A stretch of DNA of 64,000 nt, from contig JAMPIT010000379.1 of the NCBI GenBank assembly GCA_026261815.1, positions 7,638,001-7,702,000 of the forward strand. Reading direction: 5' to 3'. The position numbers and the translations under genes were made by a program. A model generated the notes under the pieces. It saw only the letters and a program-made list of their open reading frames with translations, was not told where the DNA came from and made no database searches. How positions within the stretch are numbered: the stretch's first letter is position 1; the number at the start of each line of letters is the position of its first letter. Of this stretch, positions 24,959 through 37,576 are shown piece after piece. The DNA is from Monarcha castaneiventris obscurior. Its lineage: Eukaryota; Chordata; Aves; Passeriformes; Monarchidae.

Positions 24959-27939
24959 AGAAAGTAGAAATAAAAGAAACAGGAAACACCAAAAAGTCTG
25001 TCAGTATTATGGCCAACTATAATGGCGTGGATAATTTGAAAAAAGGTTCAAAGTCCATGTTTCATGAATGTTAACCACAGAACAGTTTCCACTGACCTTG
25101 ATCTCATCACTGTAGAGAAGGTCAGCCTTCATTATCCTCACAAGTCCACTCTGATAATCTCACAGAAAACGCCAAATCCATTGCCTTTGTTTGAACTGTG
25201 TGCACAATGGCCCTCTTGTACTTTAAGAAAGGTTCACAAGTGTAAGAACAGAAGGAAACAGAAAAAGCACAGTAAAGGGGACTTCCTGTCACTGAGAATA
25301 GATTTGCATTCAAGGAGGTTACAAAGAGGGGAACAGACTGTGGGAGTGCAATGAGGGGTGAAAAGGACTGTATTTTGCCAGGGTTCTTACCATCATATCA
25401 GTTCTTCTGAGAAAGAAAGGCAAGTTTTTTACAGGTCCTGGCACCAGAACATTTCTGATTGCTGCTTAGAACTTTGTCCCTGTTGGACTCAACTTTTTTA
25501 TTCCCAGTTAACTATGGATGTGCAAGTGGTGTCATTAGATGCTATCAGTGTCACATTAAAATCACTAAATTACCCACCACACAGCTGAAAATGATATTTC
25601 AGGATTCAAAATTAAAGTTTTCATGCAAAAATTTTATGTACTGCATGTTATTAAGCCATACTCTTGGGGCATGGACATCGTGTTGGATACATCTAACACA
25701 GCTCCTAATAAAGTAACTGGAAAATGTACAGACAGAGAAGGCAGGAATAATAGGTCTTCAAGATTTTTCTTTTCATGACAAATAGTTTCAGCTTCCTATA
25801 AAAGTTTCTGAGAAATATATTTCGTTATAACTTGTTTGAAGAGATTAAAAAATCATATATTTATATATATATGCACAGCTTTACTGATATTTTGTTATAT
25901 CTATGTGTGTGTATGTCCCCTTTGACATATTTTGATGTATAAGTACTTGATGTATGATGACGAAAAAATAGAACTTTGTGCCTGATTCTTTTTTAGCTTT
26001 AATTCTCAGTTTCTTTGTAAATAATAAATAATTTTTATATTGGGAAATGTTATCATCAGTGCTGTACTTATTTATTTTTAGTTCTCCCATGTGTTTTGCT
26101 CCTGTGACTTGTTTGGGTCTGATTTGTTGCTGTGAGCACCTAGGAAACCCCCACATCCACAGTATTTTGAATAAAATAAATCACAGGAATGAATGCTTAA
26201 TTCCAGAATATTAAAGTTTAACAAGTATTGGTTCTTAAATTCAAGACCATTAGTGATGAAGGAGATAGAATAGAAAATAAAAATGAAATATTCTTTGAGT
26301 TATTGCATCATGAAATTCCACATTATTTTCACCTCTTGCACCATTAAGAGTCTTGAAAATTGTAAAACCTTTATGAAATAGGTGTTGAGAAAGATTGCTT
26401 TACCTGTCTTTGGCAGGGAGTCAAGATTTGCTTCTACTTTAGCACTTCACCTTCTGCTAAAGATAGATTTTATGCTACAATTAATTTTTCTTTTGGAAAA
26501 AGCAAGTTTGATTCAAAATAATTTTAGAATGCTCCATCTCAAATTAAGTGCCTTTTCTTTGAGAACCATCCTACATTGTTTTTGAAATTCTTTATTTACT
26601 GTGAAGGAGAAAGAAACAAGTGAATACTTGACCTTTCAAGCACAGTGAAAAGCCCTGCTTTGTGTGGAAGGTGTGAGTGAAATTTGCTTGCTGAGTTAAA
26701 TGTTTTTGGCCAGAAAATGGTGTATTACACAAAGGTCAGAGTGTAACTAGCAAAGGGATCTGTTGCTCAAAGGAAAGCAAACTTGAACTGACTCATGGCA
26801 AGTGTCACATATCATTCACAAGCACATATGCCTTTATGAAAGGAGAAGATACCATGATATGAGTGCATAAATCTTGTAAGTCATAAAATCACAGAAATCA
26901 GCATTTGGCATTGAAGGCCTTATTTGGTTTGCATAGTGACACTGTTCATTGTTCTCATGCAAGTGAAACACATTAAAGTCTTTTTTTGTGTGGCTGTTAA
27001 CTGTTAATTCCACTAGCTCTGGTAACAACAGAAGTGTAGGATATACTAATATGCCTCAGCCTTGCCAAGAGATCTGTGATGAACCAGAGCTAGTGGGATT
27101 AGTTATTTTTACCATTTATGTGTGGAAATGTTAACATCAGAAAAAGACACATTTATGATATCTGATGATATATCCTCAGAGGCCCCAAGATTTGAACTCT
27201 AAGGTTCTGTCTTTTGAATCTTTTAGAACTCTAGTTTAAAGTAAGTACATACTAAGCGGTTGATGGCATTAATAATTATGTTTAGGTGCAGGTTTGTCAG
27301 GACGAGGAGAAAGAAAGGAGGAGCATGAGAAAGGATTTTAACATTTCTTTTAGGATAATTTGAAGCAACACATGCTCATAAATGCACTTTTCTCCGTTTT
27401 GATAACTGTATTCTCATTGAGTTAACCAATTGTAAAATTCAGCAAGCAGCTTGATACTTGTCTGGCTCATGGGACTTCACCTAGATTCACTAAGCTTTTG
27501 GTACGTTAAAGACACAATCAGATATTTTTACAAAAAGTAGGCACAGGTGAAAAAGAAGCACAGCTGCTACTTCCTCAAGGCTGTATTTATTGAGTCCAAT
27601 CTTAAATTGTGTGACATCTCTGAATAAAATAAGATAAGTAGAAGTGATTTTAGATAAAGATCCCAGTGGCTAACTTGCTTTAATTAAAGATGTTTCAAAA
27701 GATAGAAGAATCGTGAACAAAGAAGAGAACAGAAATGTGCTACGTGAATTATCAGGTAATTGCTTCAAAGGCAAACTTGTAAATTTCTCAAGTGGCCTGA
27801 CCAAAGTCAAATGAAAAATTATTGAGTGGATCTCATTTGATTTCAATTTCATTATTTCTATGACTATGGTTTGGCAAAATATGAAGCTTTTTCTAGATTA
27901 TTTGTAATTATTTCAATCTGAATTAAAGATATTTCAATG
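24959..27939. other. AT-rich DNA, no gene recognised
   Basis: No gene or repeat family recognised. Overlapping short frames at 25064-25716 (plus) lack recognisable domains. An AT-rich run (TATATTTATATATATATG) lies at about 25855-25873. Confidence 0.55.
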
Positions 27940-28054
27940 TTTCCAAGATTACTCTTTAATATTTTTCACATGAAACCATTTTCAATAACATCAGATGAAG
28001 TTTCCAAGATTACTTCTTAATATCTTTCAGATGAAACTCTATTTTCAATAACAT
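27940..28054. repeat. Imperfect 61 bp tandem duplication
   Basis: Two diverged copies of one segment lie head to tail. Copy 1 begins at 27940 and copy 2 at 28001, both starting TTTCCAAGATTAC and sharing TTTTCAATAACAT near the end. Substitutions and small indels in the middle show that the duplication is not recent. No function is evident. Confidence 0.85.
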
Positions 28055-29717
28055 AACAGACACCTTCTAAAATTAATATGTTTGTGCTCTGGTTGTAAAA
28101 TGTTAAACAAATAGATCACAAAAGCTAGCAAAAGCAGGAATAAGTATAATAAACATACTGATGCTTAGAATGTGTTTCTAGAGTATGCTTTTAGAGTACA
28201 CAAACTTAGAAAATTATGTAGGCCCGATGATAGGAAAATCTGAGACTCAGCATGAAGCACAACATACAAATCAGAGAAAATACAGTGAAAATAGTATTTA
28301 TAAATAGCTTAAAAAAAAGAGCCAAGCAAAGTTTTCTAATTATTGGCAAGGACAGAAAACTGACAGCGAGAGACAATGTCTGTAAGATTTTTTGACTCAA
28401 GTCGTCTTTTTGTGTTAGAGTATCAGACAATAACAATATCAATAAGTGTATATAAATTTAAGTTTAGATTAAAGTTATCTAAGCAGTTTAGCTTAAGAAA
28501 ATTTTCCCCAGGTCACTCTAAAAATTGGCTTCACCTGTCAAACCTTCAGGAGTTCCCTTGCAACTCCTGTAAGACAGGTGAGATGCCAGAAGGCTGAAGC
28601 TTGAGCAAGCTAGTAACATTCATTAGAAAGATTTCTGGGATCATAGATTAGTTAGAGTAACTTTTGTTCCTAAAAAAATAGCAGAGCTAATGTTAAGTAT
28701 CTACCATGAAAGATCAACCAAAATGTATTCATAAGTCCCATTAAGTTAAAAAAGAAAGATGTTTCATATGCTATACACTTAAATATATTTGAACTACCTG
28801 ATTTTTTAAAAAAATCTCTACAGTTGTGTGACATCACTACAAAGTGATTTGTCCAGGTAATAGGAAAGGCCAAATTCAGGGAATAACTAGCAATGCTCAA
28901 TTATCAAAGTGGAAACATATATCAGATCCATTGCAGCCATTTGCAGGAAAAAAAACCCCAAACCCTCCCTTTCCCTTCATGATACAGAAAAGTCACCAGA
29001 TTAGGCAACAGGTCAAAAGTCCTTGCTGTATTTTAGATTGCCTTGTTCTGGTATTACTCAGTGTTGTACTTATCATTAATTTTCAGGATAAAAGTAGGAA
29101 ATCAGAAGTTGCAAGCACATTGAGGATCAGAATAAGAATGCAAATAAACTTTTATATTGGCATGCATCCAGAGGGGTACAATACTTAGTGGTTATCTACT
29201 TTATGGTTAATTGTGTCTGGGCATAAGACAGTATGAGTAGAAGTATATTTTCATGCATCCTGCTGCTAAGGATTCATTTAGAACACTTCAATGTTCCATG
29301 TTGAAAAACACTGTCTGCTGTTTCAGGATTGTGTATCTTAAAACTTTTCCTTCGAACTTTAATTTAACTTGAAATACTTCAGAGAAGTACCAGGCAATTC
29401 TGAAAATTTATTTAGAAAATTTGCAGTAACTTATGGTTACAAAAGTCGGTTTAAGAGCTTTGCAGATTGTATCTATTAATTTTAAGATTCCTGCATTCAG
29501 ATATACATTCGCAATGTATTCTTATTAAACATCTGCAAAATGCTTTGCATCAGAGTTCTAGAAAATGTTTTACCTGGAAGCGTAAAAGTTGCTGTACATT
29601 AGAAATGGAGACCAGATGCCAAAGTGGCACTTTCAAGCTAAATAAGAGTCAGTGTATGACCCTAGGTTTTAGACTTTCAAGTAAGTGTTTCAATTTCTTA
29701 CATATGCCCACCAAACA
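28055..29717. other. AT-rich DNA, no gene recognised
   Basis: No gene recognised. An A/C string (AAAAAAAACCCCAAACCC) lies at about 28949-28966. The frames at 28206-28442 (minus) and 28844-29188 (plus) are unremarkable. Confidence 0.55.
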
Positions 29718-29761
29718 ATATTTAAAGGTAGCAATTGTTATATTTAAAGGTAGAAATTACT
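29718..29761. repeat. Short tandem duplication, about 22 bp unit
   Basis: The segment ATATTTAAAGGTAG(C/A)AATT occurs twice head to tail, differing at a few positions. It sits just before a poly(T) tract. Confidence 0.8.
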
Positions 29762-29772
29762 ATATTTATCTC

Positions 29773-29795
29773 TTTTTTTTTTTTTTTTTTTTTTT
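29773..29795. repeat. Poly(T) tract
   Basis: About 23 consecutive T residues. It creates a poly-Phe run in the overlapping plus-strand open frame (29467-29898), which argues that the frame is not a real gene. Confidence 0.9.
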
Positions 29796-30204
29796 AATCA
29801 TAGCAGGTAAAATCCTATCCCATCAGTCAACAATAAATGCTTACTCTTGTTTATCTGAACAACATTTTTGGTCAAAATGTCTAATTGCAAGTTATTAAAT
29901 ATTTATTAGTACCTTATTCTTTTCGAAAATATATGCACGTTTGCAACAATTTCAATATGAGCATTAATGGTTGATCTGTAACCAACTTTTATATGGCAGT
30001 GAGCTACAACCATCTCATGTCTGGTACAGCAGTCTTTCCAATATATATATGTGATCTTTCCATCCGTGCAAAGAACCGACCCTTCTCTTTCAGATAACAG
30101 AATTAGTTAGGATTTTCACAAATGCAAGATAGCTATCTGTCAGTTTCAGAGCCTTTATCCTCAGCTCCTTTCTACATCTCTTGGAAGTAAAAACAAAGCC
30201 TTTA

Positions 30205-30378
30205 CTCTTCTTCAGGTGTCTTGTCAGAGAGGTCAAGATAAGTGTCAGGAGTATAGTTATATCTCTTATCTTCCATGATTTCTGTGGATTTTCTTCCTTT
30301 ACTTAGCAGATTATTTTCATCCCATAGTACATTTTCATCATAGCTTAAAATCTCAACAGCTCCTCCTGAGACTGCTGC
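30205..30378 (-). other. Protein-like open segment, possible exon or pseudogene relic
   Basis: On the minus strand, 58 codons are open between a TGA (30379-30381) and a TAA (30202-30204). The segment lacks a convincing start. The translation is hydrophilic and acidic, ends in YTPDTYLDLSDKTPEEE, and lacks the Leu/Ile/Phe/Lys bias of most chance frames here. I do not recognise the family. A clean polypyrimidine acceptor is not obvious on its upstream side. An open run of 58 codons can occur by chance in a window of this size, so this is only a candidate for a terminal exon or a decayed retrocopy. Confidence 0.2.
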
Positions 30379-30381
30379 TCA

Positions 30382-32414
30382 TATAGTCTGTTGCAGCACT
30401 TGTTTCTAATTGTCTTTTTCATACCAAGGATTAATAATTAAAGTTTTCATTAACCTTTTCTAGGCTGCTGCCAGGTGGGTCGTATGTGGCACCACAGAGT
30501 GCTTTCTGGGACTGTGTGTTTCTCTTCCCTAATAGTCATAGTGAAAAATGACAGCTGGAATCAGTAATGCCAAAAGTTGTGTGGAGTGAAAAGGGATCAC
30601 TAAAATGAAAGATAGGAAAGATTTTCAATCAAGAATAGGAGGCACTCATCTTCAGAGAAGTTTAGTCCTTTCCATTTTCCTCTTTGCTATGAAAAGGAAG
30701 TAGGAATTTACTCCTTAACTGCAATGGCAAGTCACTGGAGAATTTTCCTGCTGAAACTGGCAACATCACAGACTGTGATATTAGGGTTATTGGGGAAAAA
30801 TAATACTATGTCTCATTCCCAGCATTCTTTACCTGATCATAGAGCAGTGGTAATTATAGCACACCAATTTACTTTTCCATACCAGATCCAGAAGCTTGAG
30901 TTGATTGAATAACGGCATAAAATATGTATAGTATGAATAATACAAATATAAACCTATGTCTAATTTTTCCTTTTGGTCCTGTTTTTATAGCTAGGGCATG
31001 TCTTAGCCCTGAATGAGAAGCAATGGAGTGAACATAAGTGAATCTGCTACCCCTGCTCCCATACCTCATGGACATATCCCCATACAAATGAATTCCATGT
31101 TAGATACCATGACTGAAACACAGCTTTTCATTTCTGATTGTTCAGTAAGCTCAGATAGGGTTTGATCTCTGAAATTCTAATGTTACACAGAAAGGGAAGG
31201 AATCATTGATACAATGTGAAAGATTATAGCCTCTGACAGTGAAGGAGGGACACTTTAGTCCAACATTTTCAAAGCTGTTCTGAAGCTCAGGGTCTCCTCT
31301 ATCTACTGTGACAAAGAGAATGGCTTTTCAGAAACAGAAGGGATTTTCAGAACCGCTGAACTCAGTGGGAAAACTGAGCATCTGCTCCTCTAATTATAAT
31401 GTCACTGATTGTGTGCCTTAAGTATACCACTGGCTCTAGGGTGTAACTAGTTTCCATTTCTAGACTGGAAATGATTAGGTTTAGTGACTAAAAAAACAAA
31501 GAAGAAACCCCCCTTTTAGGGAAAGCAAGAAATTATCCTTGAGAATACTTCAAAATTCCACAACATCGTTAACAAGTGGATAATCATCTCTAACAATTCT
31601 CCTATAGTCTAATAGGTCTTCCTAACAACCTCATTTGTCTGTTAAAAGCTATCAGTAATTTTAATTTTCACATAACTGACATTAGCAGTATAGCAAATGT
31701 AACTGTGTTCTTGTACATATTTATGAATATAATTTTCATTCTGAATGTTTTAATTGAAAAATTGTTTATCAGAGATTTGGGGTTTTAACAAAGCTGAATG
31801 AAAGCTTTTATATACAGCAATTTATATTAGCTCAGTTTGTGATTTTCTGGTATCATTAAATCATGAAATGAGTTTTATAAGTCTCTATGGTTTTCTTTAT
31901 TAAAAATGACAGGAACATTTGGAATAAAGTTAATTAGATTGTGTAGCTTTCCCTCACTAGGTTCAGCTCCATTCTGTACTGTATCATATAATGGACTATG
32001 ACTTATGATACTGCTTTAAGAAAATGATATTTGCTACTTTAAACTTGATGTCTCCTTGTAATCCTTTCTATCTGTCATAACAACATAATAGTTCAGAAGA
32101 GTGGATGAAAAATAAGTGGGTGAATGTTTCTACTGCTAGCTTCTCTGTATACATTGAATATCATTTTCAAAAAAATGAAACACATGATCAGTGCTGTTGT
32201 TTGAAATATATGCAGATTGTGAATACCACATTTACACACCACTGAACTTGAGCAGATTGCATATCTTTTTGATACCCTGCAACAAGTCATACATCCCATC
32301 TTTCAGACAGTGAGTTTCAGTATGTTTCACCTGATTGTAATCTATTTATCATTTCAACTGCCATTATAATTTAATCTAATTGCTTCCTTACCTTGACCTA
32401 GCAGCGTTCAACAG
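30382..32414. other. AT-rich DNA, no gene recognised
   Basis: No gene or repeat family recognised. Short frames at 30724-30912 (plus) and 30869-31087 (minus) are unremarkable. Confidence 0.55.
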
Positions 32415-32452
32415 TTTTATATTTTATTTTAGTTTTATTTTATTTTATTTCG
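32415..32452. repeat. (TTTTA)n microsatellite, imperfect
   Basis: About seven TTTTA-type units with small interruptions, ending about 18 bp before a CR1 3' terminus. The association may be accidental. Confidence 0.85.
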
Positions 32453-32470
32453 TTTTCTTTCTAATTTTAT

Positions 32471-32540
32471 CACAATCACAGAATCACAGAATATACTGAG
32501 TTGGAAGGGAACCCCAAAGATCACTGGGAATGACTGCCTT
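32471..32540 (-). mobile_element. CR1 LINE 3' end, severely 5'-truncated
   Basis: The plus strand begins with CACAATCACAGAATCACAGAAT, the reverse complement of the CR1 octamer tail, followed by TTGGAAGGGA and AAAGATCA blocks typical of the bird CR1 3' untranslated region. The element therefore lies on the minus strand. Only about 70 bp of 3' sequence remains, as expected for target-primed reverse transcription that aborted early. No coding sequence is included. Confidence 0.85.
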
Positions 32541-32968
32541 GTAGTGTTAACTGAGTACTTTCTAAGTCTTTCAGCAATATGAAACAAGATGTCAGTCATT
32601 GGCAATATTCTTAACTTCATATTGACACCTCAGACTATATTAATACATGTATAAATGCATTGATATGAAGAGGAAAAAATAAGAAAAATAAAGTTACATG
32701 CAATTTAAAAAACAAAACCAAAACCAAAACAAATCAGCACTGGTAATCCAAACAGTTTCTTAGTCTGAACTCCTTCAGTAAGTTCATGCATCCATTGAAT
32801 ACCACTGCAATGTAAAGACCTGTCACCTCTCTTGGGTTTTACTTTTGGCTTAGAAGCAGCAGTTAACTAGCTCAACATTCCATGTGTAGTCTTAAAAAAA
32901 TTGTTTTTAGACATAAAATAGAGAAGAAATTTTAGATAAGGGAAACATAATTTCCCCATCTCAGCCAG
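32541..32968. other. AT-rich spacer between CR1 and LTR
   Basis: No gene recognised. An A/C-rich string (AAAACAAAACCAAAACC type) lies at 32706-32731. Confidence 0.55.
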
Positions 32969-33405
32969 TGTGGTGGGTTAGCCTTGACTAAGGCCCAGAC
33001 TCTCAACCAGCTGCTTGCTTGCTGCCGCTCCTCTGTGGGACAAGGGAAGAAAACCAGAAAGAGATTGTTTACTAAATGCTGTCATGGACAAAACATACTT
33101 GATTTGGGGAAAATTAATTTATTACCAATTAGAATTGGCTCAGGTAGAGACAAATGAAAAGAACACTAAAGCAATATCTGACCTCCCCACTGTCCCAAGC
33201 TCAGCTTCCCTCCAGACTCTTCTACCTCTCCCCCAACTGACTAGCATGTGGTCAGATAGGCTGTAGTCAGTACACAGCAATTTCTCTCTCCTGCTCCTTT
33301 CTCCTGCCACTTTTCACCTGCTCCAGTGGATGCCTCTCCTTCTCCTTCTTCTCTCACCTTCTCTCACAACTTTTTTCTCTCCTGTAGCTTTTTTCTCTCC
33401 CCCAT
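32969..33405 (-). mobile_element. Endogenous retrovirus LTR, 3' part (interrupted)
   Basis: The left end TGTGGTGGGTT and the following C-rich and CTCTCC-rich sequence resemble a bird retroviral LTR in reverse orientation. On the minus strand an AATAAA poly(A) signal lies at 33118-33123, about 150 bp from the LTR end, the usual place. The LTR body breaks off near 33405 inside a T/C-rich tract and appears to resume near 33931 after another LTR-like segment. No internal gag, pol or env reading frame is attached, so it behaves as a decayed solo LTR. The family name is not assigned. Confidence 0.6.
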
Positions 33406-33930
33406 TGCAATTAAGCATTTCAAGTCACTCAAAGAATCACCAGTAAAGATATTGACAAAAGTAGTTTAATATTAAAGTGAAAGCATGACAAAGTTCATTG
33501 GCAAGGTTTACTCTATTACTTACTACATGTTTAAGGCCCAGAAAGAAAAATCAGACTAAAATCTAAAATCAACCAATCTAAAATTAAAGTCAGTGTAAAG
33601 GGATCTATGCAGAAGCTGGGGATGGAAAAAGGGTAAGGGTAGGAAAGGGTAAGGATAAAAGGGAATAAGGGAGAATATCCTTTGACTCACAAAGTTCAGA
33701 ATGGACCCCCTTGCCAAACTTAGTCCTGGAACTGACCGACAGTTTAAAGGGGGCTTGTTGGACAGCACAAGCTCTTGGGAACACACAGTGTCTCTGATAA
33801 GCTCAAGAGCAGCTTAGCCCAGGTGCTGTTCATCAAAGCCAAGGCCTAATGAATATTTCTGAGGTCATAGTGTGGCCCAAGGGGAAGAGATGAGTGTTGT
33901 TCCAGCACACCCCCTGCACTCCCTCCAGCA
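33406..33930. mobile_element. Second LTR-like element inserted into the first
   Basis: Composition and sequence change abruptly at about 33406. The segment begins TGCAATTAAG, ends near CCTCCAGCA (TG...CA form, about 525 bp), and splits the flanking LTR. It contains a purine-rich middle (33607-33674) and no significant coding sequence. An ATTAAA-like poly(A) motif near its left end on the minus strand suggests the same orientation as the host LTR, but this is weak. No convincing target-site duplication was found at these boundaries, so the ends are approximate. Confidence 0.45.
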
Positions 33931-34117
33931 TTTTCTACTAGTTCTTGAATATTTTTTCCCAGAGGTGCTGCCATGGTGGCTTGCTGGGTTCAGCTGTGCC
34001 CTGTGGTGGTTCTGTTGGAACCAGCTGTGTCAGGCATGGGGAAATTGTGGCTTCTTCTTATGGAGGCCACCCCTGAAGCACCCTGTTGCCAGCATCTGGG
34101 CACCTGCACCCAGCACA
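33931..34117 (-). mobile_element. Endogenous retrovirus LTR, 5' part (resumed)
   Basis: After the inserted segment the sequence resumes the first LTR. It has a T-rich section, then CCAGAGGTGCTGCC, then an AGGCCACCCCTG block, and an end near CCCAGCACA. Its order and spacing match what is expected for the rest of the same LTR. The pieces 32969-33405 and 33931-34117 together give about 624 bp. The host element's target-site duplication is not clear (left flank GCCAG, right flank GTCCA). Confidence 0.5.
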
Positions 34118-37100
34118 GTCCAAAAATCTCCACATTTTAAGAGCCTCTAACTCTTGAAAAATGTGGTTTTGGAGTCAGTTTGTGCACAGATAATGGTGTT
34201 TCTGTTCAGCATCTCCTCTGAATAAAGGTTATGCCTTCTAAGCTGTATTTTATATCCTGTAAGAAAATAAATTACAGGCAGATAAAATGATCAATAAACT
34301 CTTTTCTGTTTACTGTTGTAAACTATCATGCTGTTACTTCTCATTATATATCAAGAGCATCCTGATATTAATCTTTTGAAATAAACATGTATAATTTAAC
34401 CACCTTTCCTGTCTGCAACAAAAATCTAATTATTTTTTATTTCAAAGTAATATCTTTCCATGAAAAACAGTATCCTTTTGGCCTGGTAATACCCTTAATC
34501 TCCATTTTTCATAATAGCAAATGCTGAGAGCTTCCTGACAAGTAGATGATGTAATTAAGGTTACATTTCTTCACTACTGCCTGTGGTTTTGTTCATAGTA
34601 GTCATGCACATTTTATGTCACTGAAGATTAAGTATTATAGTATTTTCCAATGACATTTGTAGCTAAGCACATTAATATTAAAGGTCAATGTGCCTTTAAG
34701 TGGATCAATAAGAACTTGACAGTATAACATATAATAATAGTTTCTTATCATATGAGGTTTTGTAGGGTTTGATTTTGTCTTCCTCTTTCTCATTCTTGTC
34801 CTATGCAGTAAAGAGAGCAGATAGCAAGAAGAAGATTATTCTCAAAAGAGAAATCCAGAATTATGGTCACTGAGCTCCATGGAATGAATACATTGGACTT
34901 TTCTATCATCTATAAGTATGTAGGTATCTGGAACTGTAGAGGAAAAGTAAATGCAATTCCTTTACTAAGGAATCAAAAAATGGCACTATCAGTAATAAAG
35001 GAGGAGGAAATAAGGGGTGTTTTCATTAAGTATTACAAATTCTTTCTGTAAATTACAGATTTTTTCTCTGACTATGAGGATACTCAAAGTGACTGTGGAA
35101 CATCCATTTTTAGAGGTGCTCAAGATTCAAAAAGACATGGAGGAATCTGATCTAAATTTAAAGTTATGTCTGACTTTGAAGTTGACCTTGGTTTGACAAG
35201 GGGATTGCTCCAGAGATTTCTGCCTATCTGAATTAATCTGCAAGGCTATGATTCTAACAGCTTATATCCTGAACAATGTTTTGTTAACAAATGTTATTAC
35301 CATGAACAGACTTCAGCCTCATTTTCAATGTTTTTTGCTCCCCTATAATGCCTACGAAATTATTGCCACTACTAAATCTCACTCTCTTTTGAGAAGGGAG
35401 AATGAGCCAACTATCCTAAATATCCTTCTGGTCTTTGTTTCCAGTACTGTTCTGGTTTTTTTTTTTTTTTTTTTGGGGGTGGGGAGGGAGGTGTTGTACT
35501 TTTCAGGTCACAGATAGATTAATTTTTTTGCCTTAAAAGCCCATAACAAAACTAGTATCTACTGTATATGCTAATCCATACAAGGAGTATTTTTAGTATT
35601 TTATAGAGGGAATTTTATCTGACTCTGTCAGTCTCATTCAAGCAACAGCAATTTAAACCAATGCTCGTGTAGGTTTTCAGTAGATAATTGCTTTTGATGT
35701 TCTTTAAAGGTGCTCCTCTGCTGACCATGGAGAGTCCTCTGGAACAATTGCAGAATGCAGATCAGAGAAAAATATTTGTTACTGAGAAAGCCAGCACCCT
35801 TCTATTTGTGATAAAGACAATTTCCAAGCATCTTGTACCATCGAAAATGTCTTTGAAGGGAATGCATGTACTTGGAAGCTACCAGCTGCTGTTGTAATTC
35901 TTTTATCAAGACTCGCAGCTGATTCTTTGAAACTGCTTAAACAAGGATAATAAGTCTTGCACCAATACATGGACTCACAAAATACAGAATGGTGGTCTTG
36001 GGGTGATGTGGACAGCCCATAATGTGATGGTGATACATCCATTAATTTTGTCGAGATGTAGAATGACAGAAATATGCCACAAATCCATTTTAACTTTAGA
36101 TGAAATTCAAAAACATAACTCCTTGCTAGTGTGTTTCTCATCATCTGTAATTCCCTGATGTGTAAGTGAATGAAGCATTTGTCAGGAGAAAAATTAATTT
36201 GACATCAAAAAGAATAACATCTAAGTGAATATAACTTTGCAGAATCACAAAGATGACAGATTTTATGCTATTTATCATCCAATCTTCATTTAATTGACTT
36301 TTTTTTTTTTGTTTATTTTTCTAATGTTGCTCTCATGCTTGCATCCAGCCATTATTTGTTGCTCTCAAAATCTAGATTTAGACTTTCAAATATTGCACCA
36401 TTTGGTTTTACCACTTTTAAGAAATTTCATCTTGTGATTCCCAAGTTTCACTGACATATTCAAGAACCTTGTACTCTTTCTGAATATTGTGCAGTGCTAA
36501 TGGGCAATTTTGTTAACATTACCCACAGTGTCCCTGCTGTTAGTAGTATCTATCATGTCCTATGATTTATTTCAAAACTCTACTGCTGACACCTGGTCTG
36601 CCTTTGATTTAAGGCTGCTTGTGAAAAAATTGACAACATTTTGTACCAGAAGTTATGAGATACAAAATAGCCTGTGCCTGCCAGTAAAAATATTCTTGTT
36701 AGATTATGGTGTTCTTTTAGAGTTACAAGGTTTGCTTGCCCGCTCCTTCTCCTAGTCCGCAATAGTAGGCAAAACCAACTAAAAGTGTCTGCAGGAATTT
36801 TTTTGCCACACCATATTTTGTGAATGATACTCTTCTGTCCTCTCATGTGTAGAGCCATCAACTAAAGATTTGAAGAAAAACATAAGCCAAAAAATCCTCA
36901 CTTTGCAAGGGCGGTATTTTAGAATTCTGTACATATAAATTAACAAATTAGCACTTTTGCTCTGCTAAACTGAATAACCTTGAAAAACAGCTAATGCTCA
37001 CCACTTTTTCTTCACAATTCCCCTTATTTTCTGACTTTTAGTCCTACTTCAGTATGATTTAATTTTTAAATAGGATTGGAAGATTAAATATGCTAACCAT

Positions 37101-37576
37101 TCCTTTGGTTTCCTTTTTTCTTTCCTGAAATACTGAATAGTCACAATATTACTTTAATCTGCTGGGCAACAGATAAAGACATTTTTTATCTTTAAATTAG
37201 AAGTAATTTCTGCCTTTCTAGAGGCTCCCTCTTCTCTGCTTTTGAAGAAATATGTCTTCCAAGTATTTATTACGATTTTAAAGGATTAACAAATCCAAAG
37301 TTCCCAACAAGAATTTCATTCCACAAAGATCTATAGCTACCCCAAATCCTTTCAGTTTAGAACTTCTCAGCTGTAAAAACCAAACAGCAGGAATGTATTA
37401 TAGCTCTGATATTCCCTGATGGTTCCATAGTGTTTAGAGCTGGGCATACTAGTATTAATACTGCTATTTAACTTGTATTAAGGTTCTGAAGATCTCATTT
37501 AAATGAAGGAAAATAAATCACATCAGAATTAAAAGGGAAAGGAAAGTTGTGAAAAGGTGCACAAAGGTGTGGGAAT
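34118..37576. other. AT-rich DNA, no gene recognised
   Basis: No gene recognised. T tracts lie at 35456-35474 (followed by a G-rich run) and 36299-36310. Frames at 35779-36144 and 36580-36861 (minus) lack recognisable domains. Confidence 0.55.

Noticed and set aside
29467..29898. Longest plus-strand open frame (143 codons)
   Set aside because: It runs through a poly(T) tract giving poly-Phe, has no domain, and its composition matches translated AT-rich noncoding DNA.
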